DNA from: Macrophomina tecta
Taxonomy: Eukaryota > Ascomycota > Dothideomycetes > Botryosphaeriales > Botryosphaeriaceae
Assembly: GCA_024180945.1 (NCBI GenBank)
Contig: JAKSGN010000038.1
Coordinates: 930,001 to 994,000, forward strand
DNA length: 64,000 nucleotides
Direction of reading: 5' to 3'
In this document: in pieces, positions 11,101-21,895 of the stretch
Layout: each line of letters begins with the position of its first letter
How positions within the stretch are numbered: position 1 is the stretch's first letter
The notes under the pieces: model-generated
Databases searched by the model: none
What the model saw: only the letters and a program-made list of their open reading frames with translations
Told to the model about the DNA's origin: nothing
Made by a program: the position numbers and the translations under genes

Positions 11101-14100
11101 GATCAAGCATGCGGCGTTGCGGGGAATGAGGCCGCGGAGGGCGCGCTCGGTGGCCTGGGGGTGGACAGACAGCCAGCCATCTTTCCTATGGGCGCCCTTG
11201 GTGGTCACAAACACCACGCCCACGCCCCTGGCCTTTGCATGGTGCTGAAGGGCTGCAGCGAGCCTCTCGGGGGGCTCGTGGACCAGACCGGAGCTGTTGG
11301 CGGGGACAAGGCGGAGCAGCTCGACGGCAAGAACATGAGTCGCAACATCCAAGAGCGTCTCTGGGCCGACGTGGTGGGCGTCAGGGAGGGGGAAGAGGTG
11401 GGCGTCACGCGTCGAGACGGACGACGTGTTGGCCTCGGACGCGACGAGGGCCAGACGCGCAGGCGTGCTGCCCCGCACCTGCCCAAGCGAGACGACGCAG
11501 TTCTGGCCGATGGCCGTCGAGAACCTCACATCAACAACTTCATCGCCATCGCCGGCTGCCGCCGTCTCCACCAGCGCCAGCGCCTCCTCCGCCCCCGAAG
11601 CCGCGACCTCGACCCGCGCCTGCTCCTTCTTCACCTGCTTGGTCACCTGCCGCCGAGCCGCATTGAACCTGTCGTTGATTGCCTTGTCCGGCACCACCCG
11701 CGGGATGAGCACAGCGTCCTCGTCCAGCATGACTTCCGGCTCCGTTGCCCAGAGCATCTTGTGCTCGGCGAACTCGGGCGACCCGGCCATGATGAGCCGC
11801 AGCAACGACTCGACAATCAGTGTCGGCGTGAGACTCGACACCTTCTTTGCATCCACGAACTGCAGCGTGAGATGAGGCAGCTCGGTGATGAGAGCACGAC
11901 CGATGCCGACCGCCATGTTTGCCACCGGGCTCTCTCCCGTGCAGCCGCTGGTGACCCACAGCACGCTCTTGGCGCTGATGAACAGCTCCTGCAGCTTGCC
12001 CAGCCGTGTCTGCGTCATGGCCTCCGAGAAGAGCGGCTTGTCCAGCTCGGTGAGGCAGATGACCGACGTCCTTGGTGCCAGCTTGTCAAGGTCCAGCGCG
12101 TCGATGCTGCCGACCACCGTCGTGCGTTGCTTCCATGGCGACAGAATCTTCTGAGTATCGCGCACCAGCTTGGACACTGCCAGCGTCTTTCCGCCGACGA
12201 TGAGAAGCTGCTCCTCGGAGAACATGCTCATCGCCGACAGCGGCTCGCGGAGGAGGCTGAACTTCTCATCGACTGCTTGACTGACCATGACTGAGCAGGA
12301 GTGTCTCGTCGTGTCGGGGAAGTCGTGCAGCACCGTGTTGACGCCAGAGAAACCGGTGCTTTGCAGAAGCTCGTCCCATTCGACCGTCGAGATGCCCGGA
12401 CTCAGGCGCCGGCCCTCTTCGGCACCTAGCCACCAGCCGGGAAGAGCCCCCATGACGAACGGATTCCGCAACAGGTCTCCCGTGACCTCCATTAGAATGA
12501 AGTATCCACCAGGCTTAAGGAGAGACCTCGTGTGCTGCATCGTCTCGGCGAGCGTGCGAGTAGCATGAAGGACGTTGGCAGCCACAATGACATCGTAGCT
12601 ACCCTCCTCGAGGCCTTGCCCTGCCACGTCCTTTTCAATATCCAGCACCTTGAACGTCATCTTATGAACGTGGTCGTGGAACTTCTCAGCCGCCTTTTCG
12701 AAGAATCCGGATGAGATATCGGTATACGTGTAGGAAGAGTAGGTCGAGCCGATGGTATCGAAGATGTTACGCGTTGTTCCGCCCGTGCCTGCGCCAATCT
12801 CGAGAATCTTGGCCCGAGGGTGCTTGTGTGAAATCTGCTGGACGACCCGTGCGATATAGTCATTCAGCTTCCGGAATCCTCGGCCCTCCATGTAGAAACG
12901 ATTTAGCATGTCGTTCTGAAGCATCACCTCAAGAATCTGCGTCTGTCCCCGGACAACGGACACCAGGTTCTCGCTAATGGCATGCATCAACTCCAAATCG
13001 ATCTGGCCCGGGAACTTGGCCCGCAACGCGTCAATGGTTTCGCGGGTATCGTTTAGCCATAGCTGTTCAATAACAGGGTTTTGGCCGTTGCGGATCGCCT
13101 CCAAGTTGGCCTCGATTGCCTCGAACAGCCTCTGGTGGTACCAGGTGAACGTCTTCACCTCCTCGGCGGGTACGGTCTTGACAAGCTCCTGAAAGTGGAA
13201 CAGGGCTAGCCTCTCGATGGCATGAATCAGCTCGCGTTCCTCTGCGTCTTCCTCACCCTCGTCCGCATCTGCTGCACCGCTGGCAATGTCTGCGTCCCAC
13301 ACTGTTTGGGAGAAGAGAAGCCGATCGTTGGCAGCAGTGGCCTCGGAGATGGACTTCAAGAACAAACCCTCGACCTGGATGCTCGTGTGGGTGCCAGCAG
13401 GGTTGAGTAGATGGACATCGCCCGTGACTGACGAAGAAGACGCCTGAGTGATGAAGGCATCCATCTCCGCCTTGACCTCGGAAAGAGAGTAATCATGGAC
13501 CTGTGTAGGATCCACGACAATGCGGTGGAGAGCGATGGGCAGGTAGGGCGTCCAGAGCGCGCCAGTGGTTGCTGGTGAAGTCAAGGCCACGAAAATGGCC
13601 TGGAACACGACATCCAAGAAGGCAGGGTGTACCATATATTCTGCGGCCATCTCATGATCCTTCCATGTGGCCTCAGCTCTCGAGTAGCCCAACGTCCGCT
13701 CGGCGTGCGTCAGTCCCTGAAACAAACCCTGGTAGTTCAGACCCAGGTTTGCAATAGACGAATAGAACCTCTCGAGATCCACGGGCGCAAGGTGAGGCCG
13801 AGCTGGAGCCACGGGAGGAAGTTCATTGCCATCATGCTCGCCGAGGTGCACCAGGATGCGGCCGCATGCCGTCTTCTCCAATACGCCTGCAGCCTCGTCC
13901 GCGCAGGTGTAGCCAGAGAACTCTGCCTCCAACACATCCTTGGCTCCGTCGTTCGTGCGGAATTCCTTGTTCAGCAGCTTTACCGTGAAAACGGTCTCTA
14001 CGCCAGCCGAGTCCTCATCCATAACCAACGCCTTCCGGATGGAGATATCTCGCAGTTCGAAAAGACGGACAGGCCGGTCTCCTGCCAGAGTCCTAGAGGC

Positions 14101-17085
14101 TTCAAGAGCCATCGCGACATAGGCAGCGGCGGGAAAGAGAACTTGGCCTTGGAATTCGTGGCCGCGGATCCATGGTATTTCGTTGAGTCGAACGACATTA
14201 CGCCAGCGCATTTCATAGTCCGAATCGTCTGGAGCTCTACGGCCGAGGAGCTCGTGTGGAGTGCTTTTGCGAAGGCGGTAGTTGCGGGAGATACGGCCTT
14301 CCTTCCAGTAGGTCTTGTCGTGATCCCAAGCGTACGAAGGTAGGTCCTTCAACACTTTGGGCTTGAAGTCAGCCGGGATTCCGAAGGCGCTGCGATAACC
14401 ATTAAAGTCGACGAATGAGGGTCCGAGGTTGCACCAGAGGAAGCCCAAGCCACCGGAGAATGCCTCGACCTCATCATCACCGCGTCTCATGAAACCCATG
14501 TACGGCGGAGCAGATCCCAGAACAGACTTTAGGACCTGAGTGCCAGGACCCTTCAAGGCCGGATGCGGGCCAAGCTCCACGACCATCTCGAAGGGACCGC
14601 CGTTCCACAATGAGCACTCGAGTGCCTGTGAGAACAACACAGGCTTGACCATATTGTCAATCCAGTATTGCCCTGCAAGTGCCTGCAGATCTCCCTCAAG
14701 CAGTTCTGTATCTGCGCGCACGCTGGAGGACCAGATGCAATCCGGCCTTGGCTTGCTGATCTTGATATTACAGGCCTTGAGGGACTCCAAGTAAGGCTCC
14801 GCGCAAGGAAGCATGTGGTACGAGTGATACGCGGTGTCGACCTGCAGTTGCCTGGCGAACGTCTTCTGCTCGTCGAAATACGACTTAGCCTCGGTAATGG
14901 CGTCGACGTCTCCAGACAGGGTTACACTCGATGGAGAGTTACTGGCCGCCAAGCTGATGCGGCCGGACCATTGGGGCTGGGCACAGAAAGCGAGAGCTGC
15001 CTCATAAGACAGGCCTACCGCCATCATGCCTCCCTTCTTGCCATCCTTGCCTTGCGCGAGCTTCGCATGAAATCCTCTGTAGTAAGCAATAGCCATGGCG
15101 TCGGCAGCGGAGAGAATACCGGCAGCGTACGTGGCTGCGATCTCGCCAGATGAGTGACCCACAACGGCATCCAGCTTCACTCCGGACGCCGTCACAAGAT
15201 CCACCATGGCGATCTGCAACGCTGTGCAGAGCGGCTGGCTCAGCGCCGCCTCTCCAATACGGGACGTCTCCTTGCCCGCCAAGAGCTCCGCCTTCAAAGA
15301 CCAGGCAGGTGGATCCGGCAGGGCGGCCAGGGCAGCTTCGCTACGCTCGATCGACTCACGGAAAAGCTGAGAGCGCTGGATCAGCGCGGTGCCCATCGTC
15401 GCCCACTGCGCGCCTTGACCTGTGAACACGCCGAGGATGCCGGGTGCCTCGTCGGGGTAGCGCAGTTGTGTCCGCGTCACCAGGCTGCTGACTGACCCAG
15501 AGTCGGCTGTCTGGAGGAAATTGTCCATGAATTCGAGCAGTCTGTCCCGGTTGGAGCCAGAGAAGAAGTGCTTGACAGGGAATGCTCCACGCTTTTCCTG
15601 CAGTACCCAGGCCAGGTCTTCGAGGTCCACTGTGGGATTCGACCTGATGTAGTTGGAGTACTCTCTAATGCTGGCGAGAAGAGATGAGTCGGAACGGGCC
15701 GAGAAAACGAGGGGACCGCGGAAATGCTCGCTGGTAGGTCTCTTCTCAAGCTTTGCCTCCACCTCGGGCTCGTAGCTTTCCAAAATTGCGTGCGCATTGG
15801 TGCCTCCAAATCCGAAGCTATTGACGCTGGCACGCCGAGGGCTCCCTTGCACTTCAGGCCAGGGAAGCGAGGACTGGAGGATTTTGAGATTCTTATAGTA
15901 TTGTGTGATTGCTGGATTCAGCTCGTTGAACAGCATGTTCGGCGGCACAGTCCCGTTCTGGAGTGCTAACGACGCTTTCAGGAGACCGGCCAGACCAGCG
16001 CAGCCCTCGAGATGGCCGATGACCGTCTTGATCGACCCAACGAACATCTGGTCATCTGAGCTTCCTTCCGCCCCCGAGAAAAACGCCTCGGAGATGGCCT
16101 GCGCCTCTATGGGGTCCCCTGCCGCGGTTCCAGTTCCGTGGCATTCGAAGTACTGGCAGCGGTCGACAAGGGGGTCGAGGCCAGCGTTCCGGTAGGTCGC
16201 CTTGATTAGCGCTGCCTGAGCCGTGGCACTAGGCATGGTGATACCCTTTGTGCGTCCGTCAGAGTTGACCCCGGTTTCTCTGACGATACACTCGATGTGA
16301 TCACCGTCGGCGATGGCCTTGCTGAGGGGCTTAAGGAAGATCGCCGCACAACCCTCACCTCTCGCGTAGCCGTCCGCCGACTTGTCCCACATGCGCGAGC
16401 GGGACTCGGGAGACAACATGTGCAGTTTCGACTCGGCGATGTACATGGCCGGATCCAACAGCACATTCGCGCCCGCAACGATGGCCGTGGTGGACTCACC
16501 GTTCCGCAGGCTCTGCACGGCCTGGTGCAGGGCGACTAGTGAACTCGAGCACGCGGTGTCGATGGTCATTGACGCGCCCTTGAGGTCAAAGAAGTACGAT
16601 ATGCGGTTCGAGATGATGCTGCGCGCCGTGCCGGTCGCTGCGTAAGTCGCAATCGTCTCGGTATCCCGCATCTGCAAATCCCACCAGTCTGCAGTCATGA
16701 GGCCGACGTAAACGGACGTCAGCGTGCCCTGCATCTGCTCGATGGTGTAGCCGGCCGCCTCGAGCGCCTCATACACCGTTTCCAGGAGGATGCGTTGCGC
16801 AGGGTCCATGCCGTCTGTCTCGAGCGGGTTGATGTTGAAAAAGGGCGCATCGAAGACGCGGATGTCCTCGGCGAGCAGATAGCCCGCATTCTTGACATCG
16901 GTGCTGCCGTGGTGCTCGCCGTTTTTGTTGTAGAAATTCGGCAGCCGTAGTCTGTCTTCAGGAAATTCGCGCAGTACGTCTCGTGGATTCCGCAGCAGGT
17001 CCCAGAGTTTTGAGGGCGAGCTGGAGCCGCCGGGGAAGCGGAATCCTGAGCCGATAATTGCGATTGGCTCTTTTGTTGCTGCCAT
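5120..17085 (-). CDS. Hybrid PKS-NRPS 1 (KS-AT-DH-MT-KR-ACP-C-A-T-R*), one frameshift
   Basis: This is an iterative highly reducing PKS fused to one NRPS module, about 3990 residues and intronless. ATG 17085 (MAATKEPIAIIG) is chosen because further upstream there is only a TTG. Approximate positions: KS DTACSSS 190 and HGTGT; AT GQGAQW 555 and GHSSG 642; DH GHEFQGQVLFPAA 976; MT EIGAGTGG 1426; KR GMTGEMG 2098; ACP GTDSLLA 2416; Ser/Thr-rich linker; C HHIIMDG 2705; A YTSGTTGTPKG 3180; T GGNSLLL 3587; release domain GALSFLG 3675. There is no ER domain, so a trans-ER is expected (17826-18970 is adjacent). The adenylation domain changes frame at about 7031-7041 with no usable intron, so the gene is broken or the assembly has an indel. 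The release domain reads LxxxK, not YxxxK, at 5612-5626, which suggests Dieckmann (tetramate) release rather than reduction. The product is unknown. Confidence 0.9.
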
Positions 17086-17825
17086 TGTTGTGATGAGGTC
17101 TGACGAGTCGTTGAGAACGTCTGCTAGGGAGAGGGAGGGGTTGAGTGAGTGTGAGGTGGGTTTGTCACAGGAGTGCAAGACAACGCGCGAATTCCTTGAA
17201 TATCTGCATTAAGTCTCTATTTACGGGAGATGTGTCCATTCGTCTACCTGCACCACTTCTGAGGGATGCGATGGGTGGGTACCGAATCATTTCGGGATGT
17301 CGGGGTTCGGTGCTTGGTCTTCGGCGCTGGCCTCCTGGCCCGACACCTTGGGGGGAACATCGATGGCAGCAGTTGCCAATACTTTTCCGTTATGTGAGTA
17401 CCTCACCCTGCCGGCACTTGCCGGCAATACTGGGAATTTCGGGAACTCTTTCCAGCCGTGGGTCCATTCACTTCCGGTCATCCCACGCGTCCCAGCCGGG
17501 GGATTCATGCAGGACTCCAAGCCACATGCTGGAATACATGTCGGTTTTAAGTGTGCCTGTACTGCTCTCAGGCCGCCTTTAGCTCGGTTGCCCGGATAAG
17601 GTCTCACGCTGTCGTAGAAAAGGCCACTGACTTGGGCAATCAGGCATATCTTGCATTGCTATTTCTCGACGTTCAGCTGTAGCCAACAAGCCAGCTGATC
17701 AGCAGCAAAATCACAAAGAACAACCACAGACAATAGCACTTCAAGGGTCAGACATCCAACAAATATTCAAGAGACGACCAAGAAATTTCGCCTTTTCAAG
17801 AAGAGAAAAAACAAGAAAAAACAAA
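17086..17825. promoter_or_regulatory. Upstream region of PKS-NRPS 1
   Basis: This 740-bp gap lies between the PKS-NRPS 1 start and the 3' end of the trans-ER gene. Two copies of the 8-bp palindrome TGCCGGCA lie at 17409-17416 and 17419-17426, one helical turn apart. No gene is seen in it. Confidence 0.45.
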
Positions 17826-18970
17826 TCAAATCGTGTAGACAAGCTTTACACCCGACACCAACCCTTTTCTCACGCTATCCAACCCCTCCACCACGCCCTC
17901 TAATCCCCCATTTCTCTCCTCCTGCGGATGCGGCCTAACCGCTCCCTCATACAACAGCCCCTGCGCAATCCTGAACCAACCCTCAGCAAACTCCCTATCC
18001 CGCGGCCGCGCCTCTCGCTGGAACGGCCTCTGCCAGTTCACCGGCTTGTCGAATATGGTAAACGCTACGATCCACTTGGGCACAACACTGCGCCGCGTGT
18101 GCGCACGCACGGGGAACGGATCCAGCGCGACGTACGCCCCGCCTCGCTGCTTGCTCAATGCCGCGTAGCAGATGGTCATGGAGCCCGTGTCGGCGATGCA
18201 GTCGAGCGCGTAGGCCAGCGTGTCGGACGTGTAGGCGCGGATGTCAGCGCCGCACGTGGGCGAGCGGTAGTCGAAGGTCGCGGCTGCGCCGAGGGAGCGC
18301 GCGAGCGCGGCGCTGCGCGGCGAGCACGCTGCGATGGGGATCATGCCAGAGCTGCAGCGGTTGGGGGTCGGCACATCAGCAATCACTTCCGCCGCAGGGG
18401 GGCATTGCGCGGGCATAACAGCGGAACTTACAGCTTGATCAACTGGATCGCCAGGCTTCCCGTCGCTGTCCCACCGCCGTACACCAGCACGTGTTGGTCG
18501 CTCGCCGGCTTGCTGGTGCCCGGAAGCGGCAGCTTCAGCGTCTGATACAGCGCCATCCCCGCCGTCGCGACGCCCACGCCCAGCGTCGCCGCGCTCTGCA
18601 TCGACATCCCCTCCGGCACTTTCAGCAGCAGATCTCCCGGTACAACAACGTACTCGGCAAACGCGCCGTTGTGCGGCTCGTCCGGGTTGTTGCCGAACAC
18701 GCAGCCGCACACGCGGTCGCCGGGAGAGAGGGCTTGCTTGACCGCCTCACCGACGCTGACGACCGTGCCAGAGAAGTCGCAGCCCGACGTCGCGCCTGGC
18801 GTGGGCGAGAGGTCGGCTGACTTGGCGTCGACCGGGTTAAGTGCGACGCAGGTGATGCGGACCAGGGCTTCGTCGGGGCGGGGGATCGGGATGGGGGTGT
18901 GCGGTTGCAGGGCAACGAGGCCCGGGGCCTGGATTTTGATGGCGCGCTGGGTGTTGGCTATGGCGACCAT
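17826..18970 (-). CDS. Trans-acting enoyl reductase 1 (LovC-like, MDR family)
   Basis: Exons 18432-18970 and 17826-18351, joined across an 80-bp GT-AG intron, encode about 354 residues. It is a zinc-independent medium-chain reductase of the LovC type: ALNPVDAKSADLSP and GCDFSGTVVSVG in the GroES-like part, the nucleotide-binding loop VYGGGTATGSLAIQLIKLSG, then FDYRSPTCGADI and ALDCIADTGS. Members of this family reduce the alpha,beta-enoyl intermediate on a partner PKS that has no ER domain. Both hybrids in this window lack ER. Because this gene sits directly upstream of PKS-NRPS 1 on the same strand, that is the likeliest partner, but either is possible. Confidence 0.88.
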
Positions 18971-19538
18971 GGCGGCGGCTGGTGTGGATTGGGCTTGGAG
19001 GTTGGGGTGATGGGACTGGACGGTGCGGCAGTTGGTAGTATGGAGGTTAAAGCTGGCCGGGATGGGGATCTGCGGGGGGCAGGTGGGTGTCGAAGAGGTG
19101 GTCGTCCAAGCTCAAGGCTGGGAGAGGCCTCTAATGCCGGCCGCGGACTCTGGAGTGTAATATTCCTGTTCCGACAAAGCTGCAGGGACGGTTGTTCGTC
19201 GCCGTGTTCTGCCCTGGACAGACTATTCTCGGAAGCCAACCGCCCTCTTGCCTGGAGCTTGAAGATTGAACAATCTCGATGGGCGTAGAATCTGCGGTTT
19301 CGAGCGCACAGTTCGAGGACTCAAAGTGCACCTGAGCACCCGGCCAGCCATTTTGGAATGGAAATACCGAATGGCAGGATTCGGACCGTAATGGTCGGGT
19401 GGTCGTAGCAGACAAAAAGTCGGAGAATATCGGTGGTCTTATGCACTTAGTCATGCACCTCGCCAAGTGTCTACTCCACCAGGAGGAACGCCGATGCGGA
19501 GTCTCTTGCAAACAACTCAACATACAGCCTTGACGAAA
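18971..19538. promoter_or_regulatory. Divergent promoter of trans-ER 1 and P450 1
   Basis: The minus-strand ER gene and plus-strand P450 gene start at its two ends. It contains CGG triplets, including ATGGTCGG at 19391-19398, which matches the core of the repeated motif upstream of the MFS gene. No coding capacity is supported. Confidence 0.5.
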
Positions 19539-21208
19539 ATGATTGAGCTTGGAGCCATGCAGCTGCTCGCCATCTTCTTGGCCCTTTTCGTTGGTGCCAA
19601 GTTCACCCTCGGCCGTGCGCAAGAGTCAGCGGCAGAGCAGGCAGCTGGCTGCGGTCATCTTCCACGCTACCCCCAGAAAGATCCGCTGCTAGGCTTGGAC
19701 CTTATTCTGGCTCAGATCAAAGCCGTTCGCACTCATCGATTTCTGGAGTGGCTTGAGCAGCTCTATTGGAGTGCCCCTAATGGAGCCAAGACATTTTCTG
19801 TCAGTGTCATGGGGTCCCGGCAGATCTACACCATTGATCCTACCAACATTAAAGCACTGCTTTCTGGCCAATGGAGTCAATTCCTTATCGCCCCTCTCCG
19901 CCGTACCCCAGCTATCCTTCCTTTTGCGGACCAGGGCATCAGTCTCGCCGATGGGAAGGAATGGGAAGAGGCTCAAGCGTTGAGCAAGTCGTTTTTCTTT
20001 CGCGACAATTACGCAAACACCGAGCGCCTCAAGCCCTTTACGGACACTTTGCTCGAGCTGCTGCCTAAGGACGGAGCCACATTTGACATTTATCCCTTAG
20101 TGCAGCGCTGGGTATGTCTGGCACGCTCCCGTCCTCTGGCTTCGAGCCAAGCTAACCCAACAAGGTCTTCGATGTCAACACCGCCGTCATCTTCGGCGAG
20201 CCCGCGGGCTGCCTTGCGCTCAAAGAACAGTACCCCCTCATGACTGCCATGAGCGACATCCAGCGCGGTGTCCGTATCCGTCTCATCTTTTCGAAGCTCC
20301 TATGGGCCATCCCAGACAAATACATGCAATGGTGGTTCGACGCCATCACCACCGTCCACCAATACATCGACAAGCACATCGAGCGCACCTACCGCGAAAT
20401 GGAAGAACGCAAGAAGGCAGAGCAGCCCGGCGGCCCCGAGCGCACCGACCTGCTCTGGTCCATGGCCCAGAACCTGCCCGACGACGCGCCCGCCCTGCGC
20501 TCCAACCTCGCTCTCATCTTCGCCCCGAACTCCGACGCCGTCACCGCCTACATCACCAATGCCCTGTGGCAGCTGTCGCGCCACCCGCACGCGTGGGCCA
20601 AGATCCGCGAGGAGGTGCTCGCGCTGGGAGACGCCCCGCTCACGTTCACCGCGCTGCGGAACATGAAGTACCTGCATGCCGTGCTGAATGAGTGTAAGTC
20701 GCCGCCCCAATCCGCATCGAACCTCGCCAGAAAAGATGGTGGTGAGCAGGATTGCCGTAGCTAACGCCGCACAACAGCTCAACGGCTCATGGTCACCAGC
20801 CTCATGCACTCACGCACCGCCGCGGCCGACACGACGCTTCCCACCGGCGGCGGGCCCTCCGGCACGCAGCCCATCCGCATCCGCGCCGGCGACGTCGTCC
20901 ACGCGCACCGCAACGCGCTCTTCAAGGACAAGGACTTCTGGGGCCCCGATGCCGAGGTGTTTCGGCCCGAGCGCTGGATGGAGCAGGGCGGCCAGGCCAG
21001 GAAGCCGTTTTGGTCGTTCATCCCCTTCGGCGGCGGGCCGCGCCGGTGTCCGGCAGAGATGCTGGTCGTGTCGCAGGCGAGCTATGTGATGGCGAGAATG
21101 GCGCGGAAGTTTGTGAGGGTTGAGTCGAGGGATGCGGAGCCGTATGTTGCGGTGATGCGGTTGACGCCGGTGAACAAGAATGGCGTGAGGATTGCGCTGT
21201 TTGAGTGA
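19539..21208 (+). CDS. Cytochrome P450 1, CYP52-like, with atypical I-helix
   Basis: Exons 19539-20111, 20165-20693 and 20778-21208 encode about 510 residues. ATG 19539 is chosen because it precedes a hydrophobic ER anchor (MQLLAIFLALFVGAKF); an in-frame ATG at 19494 is an alternative. The N-terminal half resembles CYP52/CYP63-type enzymes (IYTIDPTNIKALL, QGISLADGKEWEEA). ExxR is present (ESQR, spanning the last intron), as is the heme loop FGGGPRRCPA with its cysteine ligand. The I-helix motif, normally AGxDTT, reads APNSDA, so the acid-alcohol pair is displaced. It probably oxidises the cluster product, though a non-monooxygenase activity cannot be excluded. It is divergent from trans-ER 1 and lies between the two PKS-NRPS genes. 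Confidence 0.85.
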
Positions 21209-21895
21209 GGTTGGGTGGATCTGAAGGAGCGAACACCTTTGGTTGAGGAATGCTGTTCGTGGAGGAGATTGGTGGAAATGGTGCGTGCCAATTTTTGGCA
21301 TGTTCGCTGTGTTGCCCGTTGCGGTTCGCGAGATTAGACTGGGATGAAGATGCACCTCCGCCGCCTGTTTCAATCAACACGTGTTATTTTCACTGGATGC
21401 TTTTTTTATTGAGTACAACATTTCATCAATCATGCAGCAGTATTAGATTAGGCGGGTCGTTACTCCGTGATCGTCACCGTGAAGATAATGCCGAGACTAT
21501 TGAGACGAGTTGGTCAGTTTTAATGGCCTGCCTCTTGCCTCCAGTATTGTAAAGAAGAGAATCGCCAGGCAGATGGACGAGACCATTTGGCGTATGTGCC
21601 ACGGCCATAAAAAAAACCTGAATAGTTTGGCATGGGCAGGGTTACTACAGATATCCACAATTGCACGGAACGCTAGGAGGGGAGAAAAAAAAAAAAAGAA
21701 ATATAAGGGAAGTCGAAGCAGACAGTCGAGTAGTGGATGGATGCCCTTTTCCCTTTCACGAATTCACGAACTTAAAGTGGTCAGATCTGATATCTCATAA
21801 TGCCTGAATACAAAATATTCCGAAGAAGCCAATGGTCATAAAGGTACTCGACATGGAATTGACACACAAACACAACTCCAAGGCCCACCCCTGCT
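21209..21895. other. Convergent intergenic region
   Basis: It lies between the 3' ends of P450 1 and PKS-NRPS 2. It has a short A-run near 21688 and no gene. It should hold both polyadenylation regions. Confidence 0.5.

Noticed and set aside
11161..12294. 377-residue plus-strand open frame inside PKS-NRPS 1
   Set aside because: It is antisense to the MT-KR region, is rich in Arg/His/Leu as expected for a complement of GC-rich coding DNA, and has no domain.
17086..17178. Upstream extension of PKS-NRPS 1 to 17178
   Set aside because: The extension starts with TTG and has no similarity to a KS N-terminus. The ATG at 17085 gives the usual start.
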